This document shows, piece by piece, positions 1 through 7,000 of a DNA stretch of 9,057 bases. The DNA is from an uncultured Bacteroidales bacterium. GTDB lineage: Bacteria; Bacteroidota; Bacteroidia; Bacteroidales; P3. Where the stretch lies: positions 1 to 9,057 of the forward strand of contig CAMWTX010000055.1 of NCBI GenBank assembly GCA_947177315.1. The letters are read 5' to 3'. The position numbers and the translations under genes were made by a program. Numbering within the stretch: the first letter of the stretch is position 1; every line of letters starts with the position of its first letter. Below the pieces are notes generated by a model that was given only the letters and a program-made list of their open reading frames with translations, was not told the DNA's origin and made no database searches.

Positions 1-637
1 TGATAATGCTGTTGGGATCCACCTCAAGGTCGATGCCGTAGTGCCGTGTCTGATGGTCGAACTTTTGGTAAACCGAGCCTTCGGCAGGCTTGTAAAACAA
101 GATGTTGTCGGCAAAACTCGCCCGTTTGGGATCGTTGCCGCTCATCTGCATGGCGTTGAGGTCGAGCGTGTATTTGTCTGAGTTTTCGATTTCGATTCTC
201 AAGAGGGAATCCGCCAGGCTGGCCCGGTATTCGATATGGCTGTAATCGCGCAGGGAGTCGCGGATTATCTTGCTGTCTTCCATCGGGATGTTGCCGGTAA
301 GCACGGCGTTGAGCGTGCGCAGCATCAGGCTTTGTGTTTCGAGTTGCATCTGAAGCGAATCCAGGCGCATGCGGTCGCGCACGGTCTGTTCCACCAAATC
401 CTGCTTCACGTAGCCGGGAATGAAGCGGCGCACGGGCGTGAACACCACGATAAACACCGTCAAGGCGATAAGTACAATGCTGCACAACGAAACGATGGTC
501 CAAAAGTTAAGGCTGGACAAGCGGAACGAGAATTTTTCGTGGAAATTCTCATCGGTTATCGACAAGCGGTATTTGTGCCTTACGTTCGTAAAGGCGTGCT
601 TCCAGATTTGTTTGAATGTTTTGTTCTCGCTTTTCAA
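1..637 (-). CDS. M23-family (LytM-type) peptidase, membrane-anchored, C-terminus beyond window
   Basis: Reading leftward from a TTG at 637 gives 212 uninterrupted codons to the window edge. The first ~40 residues are basic and cytoplasmic, with motifs such as FKQIWKHAF and HKYRLSITDE. A single membrane anchor spans about residues 46-67, followed by a periplasmic helical stretch (about 78-150) likely to form a coiled coil. The start of an M23 metallopeptidase domain follows from about 180, with FYKPAEGSVYQKF and then HYGIDLEV, where H199 and D203 match the HxxxD zinc-binding motif. M23 enzymes cleave peptidoglycan cross-bridges or act as inactive septal regulators. The second zinc motif (HxH) lies outside the window, so activity cannot be judged. 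No in-frame ATG precedes residue 90, so a TTG start at 637 (or at 658, seven codons upstream) is required. The gene diverges from the membrane-protein gene at 735. Confidence 0.88.
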   Translation of the reverse strand, partial: MKSENKTFKQIWKHAFTNVRHKYRLSITDENFHEKFSFRLSSLNFWTIVSLCSIVLIALTVFIVVFTPVRRFIPGYVKQDLVEQTVRDRMRLDSLQMQLETQSLMLRTLNAVLTGNIPMEDSKIIRDSLRDYSHIEYRASLADSLLRIEIENSDKYTLDLNAMQMSGNDPKRASFADNILFYKPAEGSVYQKFDHQTRHYGIDLEVDPNSII

Positions 638-662
638 GGCTCGGGATGTTGGACACAAAAGA

Positions 663-670
663 CAAAGATA
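663..670 (-). promoter_or_regulatory. Bacteroidota -7 box for the M23 peptidase gene
   Basis: On the minus strand this reads TATCTTTG, a perfect TAnnTTTG box. It lies 26 bases before the TTG start at 637 and 5 bases before the alternative TTG at 658. I found no TTG at the expected 19-21 bp further upstream, so only the -7 half is supported. Confidence 0.6.
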
Positions 671-716
671 CGGCAAAAAAGCCAATGCCGCCCGTCTGTC
701 CGTGTCGGATTTTTTA

Positions 717-724
717 TACTTTTG
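717..724 (+). promoter_or_regulatory. Bacteroidota -7 box for the 735-6333 gene block
   Basis: TACTTTTG matches TAnnTTTG. The ATG at 735 starts only 10 bases after the box, so the transcript would be leaderless or nearly so. No convincing -33 TTG is visible at the normal spacing. Together with the minus-strand box at 663-670, it makes the 97-bp intergenic region a compact divergent promoter. Confidence 0.5.
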
Positions 725-734
725 CCGTTGACCT

Positions 735-2849
735 ATGCAGTTTGTCAATCCCTCTTGTCTGTATTTCCTTTTTGCCGCGCTGATTCCTGTCATCGTGCAC
801 CTTTTCCGTTTGCAACGTTACCGGCGGGTGTATTTTTCGAATGTGCGCCTGTTGCAGGAAATCAATACGCAGCAAAAAAAGAACGCCCGTCTGCGCGAAT
901 ATGCCGTGCTCTCCGCCCGTGTGTTCACGGTGGTGTGCCTCGTGCTGGCGTTTGCCCAGCCCTATCTGTTGCCCGATGATACGGTGGCGGCTGGAACGGG
1001 TTCGCGGGTAAGCGTTTACATGGATAATTCCTTTTCGATGCAGGCTCCTGCCGAGCGTTCCGTTTTACTCGAAAAGGCCAAAGAGCAGGTGCGCCGCATC
1101 CTCAAAGCCTTTCCCCCCGATGCCTCCGTGCAGTTCCTCACCAACGATTTCAAGGGCGAAGACCAGGCGTTTTTGCCTCCTGCAAAGATTTTGGAGCGCC
1201 TGGAGCAAACCGATTACTGCGCGCTTCCCCGTTCCCTGAGCGAGGTGCGGGCGCGCCAACAGGCCTTGTTTGAACAAAGCGGCGTGGATTCGAGGCAAAG
1301 GCTCTGCTATTATGTTTCCGATTTCCAGAAAGCGGGTTTCGACTTGAAGCCCGGAGACTCCTTGTCGGTGCTTGTTTTTGTGCCGGTAAAGGGCGTGGAT
1401 TATGCCAATGTAAGCCTTGATTCGGCCCGTTTGGAAACCCCGGTGCTGCAAGCCGGCAGGGAAGTGCCCTTGCGGGTTTTCCTGCAGAACCGCTCCGACA
1501 GGGAACAGTTGCAGGTTCCTTTGCGTTTGTTTGTGGGAGAAAGCCAGGTAGGGGCATATCCGGTGGATTTGGCTCCGGGCGAGCGCAAAGAGGTGGTGTT
1601 GCCCTTGCGCATCGAAAAGAGCGGAAACCTGCAAGGCTTCGTGGAAGTGGCCGATTATCCCATGCAGTTCGACAACCGTTTGTATTTCAGTCTGCAGGTT
1701 TCGACCCGAATCAAGGTGTTCCATTTGTATCAGGAAGAACCTTCCGCCGCCGTTTCCAAGGTCTTTGCCGGCGATTCGGCTTTCGACTACCGGCTTTTTC
1801 CGCTTAGGAACATCGACTACGGCCATCTTAAAACGGCGGATTTGATTATCGCCGATGCCGTGCGCGAATATCCCTCGGCATTGGTAAGCGAGCTGGAACA
1901 GTTTGTGAACCGCGGCGGCAGCCTGCTCTCGATACCCGCCGCCCCGTCCGCCCTCGAGCCGGATTTCATTCCCGATGCCCGGCTGAGTCTGGCTCTGACG
2001 GGCAGCACGCGCGCCCCTTTCGTTACCGAAGAGCGGTCGGTAAAAAGATTGGCCGCCGAGCATCCCGTTTTCGGACTCGCCCTCTCTTCGGTAAGTTCCA
2101 ACGCATCCTTGCCGCTTACCCGCGCCCGTTATCCTTTACCCTCTTCGACCAAGGTTCCCGTACAGAACCTGATGGCCTTCAGTACGGAAAATACGGGCGA
2201 GGATGCCGCTTTCCTGCAGGTATATCACGTCGGAAAAGGTTTCCTTTACCTGCTGGCATCCCCCTTGGGAAAGGAATACACCGACTTTCAGGAACATTAC
2301 ACCTTTGTGGTGGCCTTGCTCAACATGGCGTTCTATAAAGGCGGCGCCACCGAAATCTATCATGCCGCTTCGGGCAGGGACGGCCTTTATTTTCCTTCGG
2401 CATCCTTTCCCGAAAGCGCGGAGCAGGCCGTATATCATATCGTTCCGACAGGCAAGGCAGGCTTTGACCTGATTCCCTCCCTGCGCCGGGCCGGTTCGGA
2501 AACGGTGTTTTTCCTGCAGGGCGCGGTCATAGAAGCCGGCAACTACCTGCTTACCGACCGTAAGAGCGTCGATATTCCGCTTTCGTTCAACTACAGCCGT
2601 TCCGAATCGGAAAAGGAATGCCTCGACGAGGCCGCCTTGCGCGAGAGCCTGCGCAAACTGCGGCTCAAGAACGGTTTTGTGATGAATCCCGACCGGATAG
2701 ACCTTGCCAAGAGTGTGGAACGCATGAACCGCGGGCAGGAGTTGTGGAAAGTTTTCCTTATTTTCGCGTTGGTTTTCGCCCTTTTGGAAACCTTGTTTTT
2801 ACGCGGCAGGCTCAGGAATCCTTGGTACCGGGCTGCCAAAAAAGATTAA
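735..2849 (+). CDS. BatA-domain / vWA-like membrane protein
   Basis: This encodes a 704-residue protein. It begins with a BatA-type double-membrane-segment domain: a hydrophobic segment at about 7-24, a basic linker with YRRVYFSNVRLL, and a second segment at about 56-77. A von Willebrand A-like domain follows (about 91-215), with DNSFS at 97-101 resembling the MIDAS DxSxS motif. A beta-rich stretch comes next (about 220-325). Residues about 326-402 look like a Rossmann or glutamine-amidotransferase-like fold with no obvious catalytic Cys. A last membrane helix at about 671-690 precedes a basic tail. Most of the protein is therefore expected in the periplasm. BatA-domain proteins are common in Bacteroidota, but this is a long single protein and not one of the short Bat operon proteins linked to aerotolerance. 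Its function is unknown to me. The stop lies 3 bp before parC, implying co-transcription. Confidence 0.9.
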   Translation: MQFVNPSCLYFLFAALIPVIVHLFRLQRYRRVYFSNVRLLQEINTQQKKNARLREYAVLSARVFTVVCLVLAFAQPYLLPDDTVAAGTGSRVSVYMDNSFSMQAPAERSVLLEKAKEQVRRILKAFPPDASVQFLTNDFKGEDQAFLPPAKILERLEQTDYCALPRSLSEVRARQQALFEQSGVDSRQRLCYYVSDFQKAGFDLKPGDSLSVLVFVPVKGVDYANVSLDSARLETPVLQAGREVPLRVFLQNRSDREQLQVPLRLFVGESQVGAYPVDLAPGERKEVVLPLRIEKSGNLQGFVEVADYPMQFDNRLYFSLQVSTRIKVFHLYQEEPSAAVSKVFAGDSAFDYRLFPLRNIDYGHLKTADLIIADAVREYPSALVSELEQFVNRGGSLLSIPAAPSALEPDFIPDARLSLALTGSTRAPFVTEERSVKRLAAEHPVFGLALSSVSSNASLPLTRARYPLPSSTKVPVQNLMAFSTENTGEDAAFLQVYHVGKGFLYLLASPLGKEYTDFQEHYTFVVALLNMAFYKGGATEIYHAASGRDGLYFPSASFPESAEQAVYHIVPTGKAGFDLIPSLRRAGSETVFFLQGAVIEAGNYLLTDRKSVDIPLSFNYSRSESEKECLDEAALRESLRKLRLKNGFVMNPDRIDLAKSVERMNRGQELWKVFLIFALVFALLETLFLRGRLRNPWYRAAKKD

Positions 2850-2852
2850 CCG

Positions 2853-5453
2853 ATGTCAGAAGTAAAAGAGGAAGGAGATGCCGGGCGGATTGTGTCCATT
2901 CCCGGCTTGTTTAAGAATTGGTTTCTGGATTACGCCTCGTATGTGATTCTGGAACGCGCCGTGCCCGAACTGGCAGACGGCCTCAAACCCGTGCAGCGGC
3001 GTATCCTCCATTCCATGCGCGAATTGGACGACGGGCGTTACAACAAGGTGGCCAATGTGGTGGGCAACACGATGAAATACCATCCGCACGGCGATGCCTC
3101 CATCGGCGATGCCTTGGTGCAGCTGGGGCAGAAAGACCTCCTGATAGACTGCCAGGGAAACTGGGGCAATATCCTTACCGGCGACTCGGCGGCGGCTCCG
3201 CGTTATATCGAGGCGCGTCTGTCGAAATTCGCCCTTGAGGTGGCGTTCAATCCCAAGACCACCGAATGGAAGCCTTCTTACGACGGCAGGAACCAGGAAC
3301 CGGTGGCTCTCCCGATTAAGTTTCCCCTGCTGCTTTTCCAAGGCGTGGAAGGCATTGCGGTGGGGCTGGCATGCAAGGTGCTGCCGCATAATTTCAACGA
3401 ACTCATCGACGCCTCGATAAAGGTGCTGCGCGGGGCGGATTTTGAACTGTATCCCGATTTCCCTACCGGCGGCAGCATCGACGTATCGAACTACAACGAC
3501 GGTCTGCGCGGCGGAAAGGTGCGTGTGCGCGCCAAGATAGGCCAGATAGACAAAAAAACGCTCGTTATTCAGGAAATACCTTATGGCTGCACCACCTCTT
3601 CGTTGATCGAAAGCATCCTCAAAGCCAGCGACCGGGGCAAGATAAAGATACGCAAGGTAGAAGACAATACGGCGGAGAAAGTGGAGATTCTGGTGCACCT
3701 CCAGCCCGGTGTCTCTCCCGATACGACCATCGACGCCCTCTACGCCTTTACCGATTGCGAAGTGTCTATTTCTCCCAACGCCTGCGTGGTTTCCGAACAG
3801 CGGCCTTGCTTCCTCGGCGTAAAGGAAATGCTGGAGATTTCCACCAAAAAGACCATGCAGTTGTTAGGCAAGGAATTGGAGATACGCCTGGCCGAACTCA
3901 AAGACGAATGGTATTACACCTCCCTCGAAAAGATATTCTTTGAAGAACGCATCTACCGCCTCTTGGAAAAAGACAACCGTAAGTGGGAAGACCAGCTGAC
4001 GGCGATACGCAGCGCCTTCAAGCCTTTTGAAAAGCCCCTGGGCCGAAAGGTAAGCGAAGAAGACGTGATGAAATTGGTGGAAAAGCCCGTGCGAAAGATT
4101 TCCAAGTTCGACATCAAGAAAGCCGAAGAAAAGATAGCCCAGGTGGAAGGCGATATGGAAGAAGTGCAGAATCATCTGGCGCATCTGGTCGATTACACGA
4201 TCGCTTATTTCCAGAACATCAAGAAAAAATACGGGGCGGGCCGCGAACGCAAGACGGAACTGCGCAATTTCGAGAACATCCAGGCCAATATGGTGGCCGC
4301 CACCAACGAAAAGCTTTATGTGAACCGCGCCGAAGGCTTTATCGGCACCGGCCTGAAGAAAGACGAGTACGTCTGCGAATGTTCCGATATCGACGACATC
4401 ATCGTTTTTCGCCGCAACGGCATCTTCAAGGTGGTGAAGGTAGGGGAGAAAGTGTTTGTGGGCGAAGACATCGTGTATGCCGGCGTGTTCAAGCGCAACG
4501 ATGAACGCACCATCTACAACATGGTTTATAGCGACGGGAAAGACGGCGTGGCCTATGCCAAACGTTTTGCGGTGGGCGGCATCACACGCGACAAGGATTA
4601 CGACCTCACCAAAGGCACCAAGGGTTCGCAGGTGCTTTATTTCACCGCCAATCCCAACGGGGAAGCCGAAACGGTGCGCGTGCAGCTGAGGTTCAAGCCC
4701 AAACTCAAGAAACTGGTTTTCGACTACGATTTCAAGGATTTGGCGGTAAAAGGGCGCAGCAGCATGGGCAATATCCTTTCGCGCAACGCGGTAAAGCGCA
4801 TCGAACTCAAGGATGCCGGCGTTTCCACGCTGGGGGCGCGCAAGATTTGGTACGACGAAACCGTAAAACGCCTCAATGTGGAGGAACGCGGCCAGTATCT
4901 GGGCGAGTTCAAGGGCGAGGACCGGATACTCACGCTGATGGAAACGGGAGCCTACCGCCTGATGAGCTTCGATTTGGGCAACCATTTCGAAGAAGACATG
5001 ATACAGATTGCCAAGCATTATCCGCAACGGGTCATTACCGCCGTCTATCGCGAGAACAAATCGGGCTATTGGTACATCAAGCGTTTTATGGTGGAAGAAA
5101 GCGACAAGCGGCAAAGTTTCGTGGAAGAAGAAAACAGCCGTTTCATCAGCCTCAGCCTGAACGCCTATCCGCAGTTGCGGGTCGTTTTCGATGCCAAGGC
5201 CAATAAAAGGGAAATCGACGACTTGATGGTCGATCCCGTGGAATTTATCGCCGTAAAAGGCTTCAAGGCCAAGGGCAAGCGGCTTTCCAACTACGCGATA
5301 AAGAAAGTGGAATGGCTTGAACCGCTGCAGGAAGACCCGGATTACGAACAGACATTGCCCTCGGAGGCGGGTTTGGAAGAAAACGGGGCGGAACCGATGC
5401 TTCCCGAATCTAACGCCGATGCCGATCCCAACGAACAGTTGAGCCTGTTTTAG
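2853..5453 (+). CDS. parC: DNA topoisomerase IV subunit A (ParC-like, type IIA)
   Basis: This 866-residue type IIA topoisomerase A subunit cuts and rejoins DNA with its partner ParE (not in the window) to unlink daughter chromosomes. The winged-helix domain contains KPVQRRIL, YHPHGD (76-81) and AAPRYIE with catalytic Tyr118. The tower and exit-gate region follows, including GIAVGLACKVLPHN, then a long coiled-coil stretch (about 340-460). From about 490 there is a C-terminal beta-pinwheel. No canonical GyrA box (QRRGGKG) is present, which supports topoisomerase IV over gyrase. Quinolone-pocket residues corresponding to E. coli GyrA Ser83 and Asp87 are Ala82 and Asp86; Ala at this place is, from memory, normal for Bacteroidota ParC. 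The tail after about 825 is acidic and ends exactly in QLSLF, the consensus sliding-clamp-binding pentapeptide. The gene lies 3 bp after the membrane-protein gene and 4 bp before prmC. Confidence 0.93.
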   Translation: MSEVKEEGDAGRIVSIPGLFKNWFLDYASYVILERAVPELADGLKPVQRRILHSMRELDDGRYNKVANVVGNTMKYHPHGDASIGDALVQLGQKDLLIDCQGNWGNILTGDSAAAPRYIEARLSKFALEVAFNPKTTEWKPSYDGRNQEPVALPIKFPLLLFQGVEGIAVGLACKVLPHNFNELIDASIKVLRGADFELYPDFPTGGSIDVSNYNDGLRGGKVRVRAKIGQIDKKTLVIQEIPYGCTTSSLIESILKASDRGKIKIRKVEDNTAEKVEILVHLQPGVSPDTTIDALYAFTDCEVSISPNACVVSEQRPCFLGVKEMLEISTKKTMQLLGKELEIRLAELKDEWYYTSLEKIFFEERIYRLLEKDNRKWEDQLTAIRSAFKPFEKPLGRKVSEEDVMKLVEKPVRKISKFDIKKAEEKIAQVEGDMEEVQNHLAHLVDYTIAYFQNIKKKYGAGRERKTELRNFENIQANMVAATNEKLYVNRAEGFIGTGLKKDEYVCECSDIDDIIVFRRNGIFKVVKVGEKVFVGEDIVYAGVFKRNDERTIYNMVYSDGKDGVAYAKRFAVGGITRDKDYDLTKGTKGSQVLYFTANPNGEAETVRVQLRFKPKLKKLVFDYDFKDLAVKGRSSMGNILSRNAVKRIELKDAGVSTLGARKIWYDETVKRLNVEERGQYLGEFKGEDRILTLMETGAYRLMSFDLGNHFEEDMIQIAKHYPQRVITAVYRENKSGYWYIKRFMVEESDKRQSFVEEENSRFISLSLNAYPQLRVVFDAKANKREIDDLMVDPVEFIAVKGFKAKGKRLSNYAIKKVEWLEPLQEDPDYEQTLPSEAGLEENGAEPMLPESNADADPNEQLSLF

Positions 5454-5457
5454 CCCC

Positions 5458-6333
5458 ATGCGACCGCTCAGGCAGATAAGGGAAGAGTTTCGGAATATCC
5501 TCTCGCCGCATTACGGTACAGAGGAAGCCGACGCCCTGTTTTATTGGGCGGCGCAGGAGATTTTGCATCAAGACCGGATGCGGCTTGTGGCGAACCTCTC
5601 CGAAAGTGTTTCGGAAAGCCAGGTGGAATCTCTTTCGCGGACCCTTGCCCGTCTGCAGGAGGGCGAGCCGGTTCAGTATATCTTTAGGAAAGCCTATTTC
5701 CTCGATTTGGAACTGGAGGTGAACCCCTCGGTGCTTATTCCGCGCGGAGAAACCGAAGAACTGGTGCTGTGGGCGCTCGAAAGCCTGCGTTCCGTAACCA
5801 ACCCCACGGTTTTGGATCTCTGTACCGGCAGCGGCGCGATAGCCCTTGCCCTCGCCAAAGCCCGCCCCGATGCGGCGGTATGGGCCTGCGATATTTCCCC
5901 GGATGCCTTGCAGATGGCCCGTCGGAACAACGAAAAATGCGGCACGGACGTACACTTTTTCCAGCAGGACATATTGCAGGAATCCTTGTCCGAAAATATC
6001 CGCCACCAAAATTTCGATTTGATTGTTTCCAATCCTCCTTACGTGCGCCATTCGGAAAAAAACGCCATGCGCGCCAACGTATTGCAGTACGAGCCCCATA
6101 CGGCCCTTTTTGTGGAAGATGCCGACCCCTTGCTGTTTTACCGCCGGATAGCCGCCCTTGCCCAAGAAAGATTACGTGTCGGCGGCCAAGTGCTGGTGGA
6201 AATCAACGAAGCCTTTCCCGAAGAATGCAAAGCCTTGTTTTCGGCAAGCGGTTTTACCCAAGTGGAAGTGCGCCAAGACCTCCACGGAAAGCCCCGGATG
6301 CTGGGCGGCAGCAAAATCAAGTCAAAGAGCTAA
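5458..6333 (+). CDS. prmC: Peptide chain release factor N5-glutamine methyltransferase
   Basis: PrmC (HemK) uses S-adenosylmethionine to methylate the glutamine of the GGQ motif in release factors RF1 and RF2, improving translation termination. The 291-residue protein has the family length and layout. A small N-terminal helical domain (about 1-85) includes LQEGEPVQYI and is followed by IPRGETEELV (94-103). The SAM-binding motif I is DLCTGSGAIALALA (120-133), with an acidic residue in ACDIS at about 145. The diagnostic catalytic SNPPY motif lies at 191-195. The family usually has PRPETE where this protein has PRGETE, a mild substitution. The ATG is 4 bp after the parC stop, so it is read from the same transcript. 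I see no frame break. Confidence 0.94.
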   Translation: MRPLRQIREEFRNILSPHYGTEEADALFYWAAQEILHQDRMRLVANLSESVSESQVESLSRTLARLQEGEPVQYIFRKAYFLDLELEVNPSVLIPRGETEELVLWALESLRSVTNPTVLDLCTGSGAIALALAKARPDAAVWACDISPDALQMARRNNEKCGTDVHFFQQDILQESLSENIRHQNFDLIVSNPPYVRHSEKNAMRANVLQYEPHTALFVEDADPLLFYRRIAALAQERLRVGGQVLVEINEAFPEECKALFSASGFTQVEVRQDLHGKPRMLGGSKIKSKS

Positions 6334-6345
6334 AAAACCTCTGAT

Positions 6346-6504
6346 ATGGCAAAACCTATAAAGGAAACCCCCGAACTTTACGGTAAGGATGCGGAACGTT
6401 TTGAAAAACTTATTTCGCAGTCTAAGCCTGTATCGGAACAAGAGAAGGAGCGGGCGCGTAAAGCCTATGAGGTGATGAAATCCATCAGTAACTTTCAGTG
6501 GTAA
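6346..6504 (+). CDS. Small conserved partner of a GNAT gene, possible antitoxin
   Basis: This 52-residue ORF starts MAKPIKETPELYGKDAERFE and ends SNFQW. It is charged and predicted helical, with no signal peptide. From memory, short proteins beginning MAKPIK-TP with a G-DA-RF motif commonly sit just upstream of GNAT acetyltransferase genes in Bacteroidota, and I see the same pairing here: its stop is one base before the ATG of the GNAT remnant. That arrangement resembles a type II toxin-antitoxin pair, with this as the antitoxin, but the role is inferred and not shown by a recognised DNA-binding fold. The start lies 12 bp after the prmC stop, so read-through expression from the housekeeping transcript is likely. 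It appears intact although its partner is broken. Confidence 0.68.
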   Translation: MAKPIKETPELYGKDAERFEKLISQSKPVSEQEKERARKAYEVMKSISNFQW

Positions 6505-6505
6505 G

Positions 6506-6734
6506 ATGGATTTTTCAAAATTGGTACAACTGCAACTTGGTTCTGATACCGAAATTAAGCCATTCAAATGCGCTGAGAATGATTAAGCGTCTCGGATGCC
6601 GTTTTCTTACGGTCGATGCGCTAAGTTCTGCGACATCTTTTTATGAAAGAAATGGATTTCAGTTTTTTACGGAATTAGATGAAGCCGATGAAACAAGGTT
6701 GATGTTTTATGATTTAAAGAATTTTGTTCTGTAG
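6506..6734 (+). pseudogene. GNAT acetyltransferase, internally deleted
   Basis: The 5' end encodes MDFSKLVQLQLGSDTEIKPF and then KCAEND in phase with the ATG at 6506, ending at a TAA at 6584-6586. From 6576 a different frame encodes the C-terminal end of the same kind of protein, RLGCRFLTVDA, then SFYERNGFQFF and DETRLMFYDL, up to the TAG at 6732-6734. Both parts match, from memory, the two ends of a Bacteroidota GNAT protein of roughly 170 residues. The middle, which includes the acetyl-CoA-binding motif A, is missing. A continuous frame from an ATG at 6498 covers the 3' piece, but its first 26 codons are out of phase with the protein. The remnant cannot encode an active acetyltransferase. 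In intact relatives it may be the toxin of a pair with the ORF at 6346. Confidence 0.82.
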
Positions 6735-6777
6735 TCGAGAAATCGGAAAAGTTTCATTAAATAAGTAATTTATCTTG

Positions 6778-6808
6778 TTGATAAGATTCTCAAAAAAGTT
6801 TGTATTTG
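6778..6808 (+). promoter_or_regulatory. Weak promoter-like sequence before the inverted repeat
   Basis: TTG at 6778-6780 is followed after exactly 20 bp by TGTATTTG (6801-6808), one base from TAnnTTTG. A transcript from here would begin at about 6814, just before the inverted repeat at 6817. TTTGCGCC occurs here and again at the lipoprotein promoter (6971-6978). This is suggestive only. Confidence 0.25.
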
Positions 6809-6816
6809 CGCCATAA

Positions 6817-6921
6817 ATTTTATTATTATAGCAAAAGCACTCCATGAGAATTTTTTTAAGTAACAGAAAATCAGCAAAACACTCCAAAAGCGGAGGCGTG
6901 CTTTTGTTATAATAATAAAAT
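6817..6921. repeat. 24-bp inverted repeat with 57-bp loop
   Basis: The arms at 6817-6840 and 6898-6921 are reverse complements at 23 of 24 positions. The only difference (G6831 opposite T6907) is a G-U pair in plus-strand RNA, so the stem would remain continuous. The inner sequence contains TCC (6841-6843) and GGA (6892-6894), which could extend the pairing after a bulge. No T-run follows either arm, so it is not a simple intrinsic terminator. No clear target-site duplication flanks it. It may be a structured RNA, a regulatory palindrome or a small mobile-element remnant. Confidence 0.8.
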
Positions 6922-6942
6922 ATTGATACACAAAATATTCCG

Positions 6943-6974
6943 TTTGTCGGCATAACAAAAAATACCTACCTTTG
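6943..6974 (+). promoter_or_regulatory. Bacteroidota promoter of the SUMF1 lipoprotein gene
   Basis: TTTG (6943-6946), a 20-bp spacer and TACCTTTG (6967-6974) match the Bacteroidota housekeeping promoter at both elements and at spacing. The start site would be near 6980, leaving an A/T-rich leader of about 20 bases before the ATG at 7001 with no Shine-Dalgarno sequence. The inverted repeat ends 22 bp upstream. Confidence 0.85.
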
Positions 6975-7000
6975 CGCCTTTAATTTAAATCCAACTTAAA

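Noticed and set aside
24..503. A 159-codon open frame on the minus strand
   Set aside because: It has low-complexity Arg/His/Pro-rich content and overlaps, in another frame, the M23 peptidase frame, which shows a membrane segment and zinc-binding motif.
735..2849. Naming the membrane protein batA
   Set aside because: Only the N-terminal double-membrane domain and a vWA-like segment match; the length and the extra domains differ, and no other Bat operon gene is nearby.
3081..3113. Treating Ala82 in ParC as an acquired resistance mutation
   Set aside because: From memory, Ala is the usual residue here in Bacteroidota ParC, so it is more likely ancestral.
3864..5459. A 531-codon minus-strand open frame opposite parC
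   Set aside because: It is an antisense shadow of a codon-biased gene: rich in His, Phe and Leu with no recognisable motifs, while the plus strand has a full ParC.
6498..6734. A 78-codon protein starting at the ATG at 6498
   Set aside because: The first part is out of phase with the GNAT N-terminus and overlaps the end of the small upstream ORF; the open frame is a by-product of the deletion.
6817..6921. Inverted repeat as an intrinsic terminator or a CRISPR unit
   Set aside because: No T-run follows the stem, the loop is 57 bp, and there is only one pair of arms with no repeat-spacer series.
6714..6953. Minus-strand open frames in the AT-rich spacer
   Set aside because: They are Phe/Tyr/Asn/Ile-rich translations of AT-rich DNA that cross the inverted repeat, with no promoter or family resemblance.
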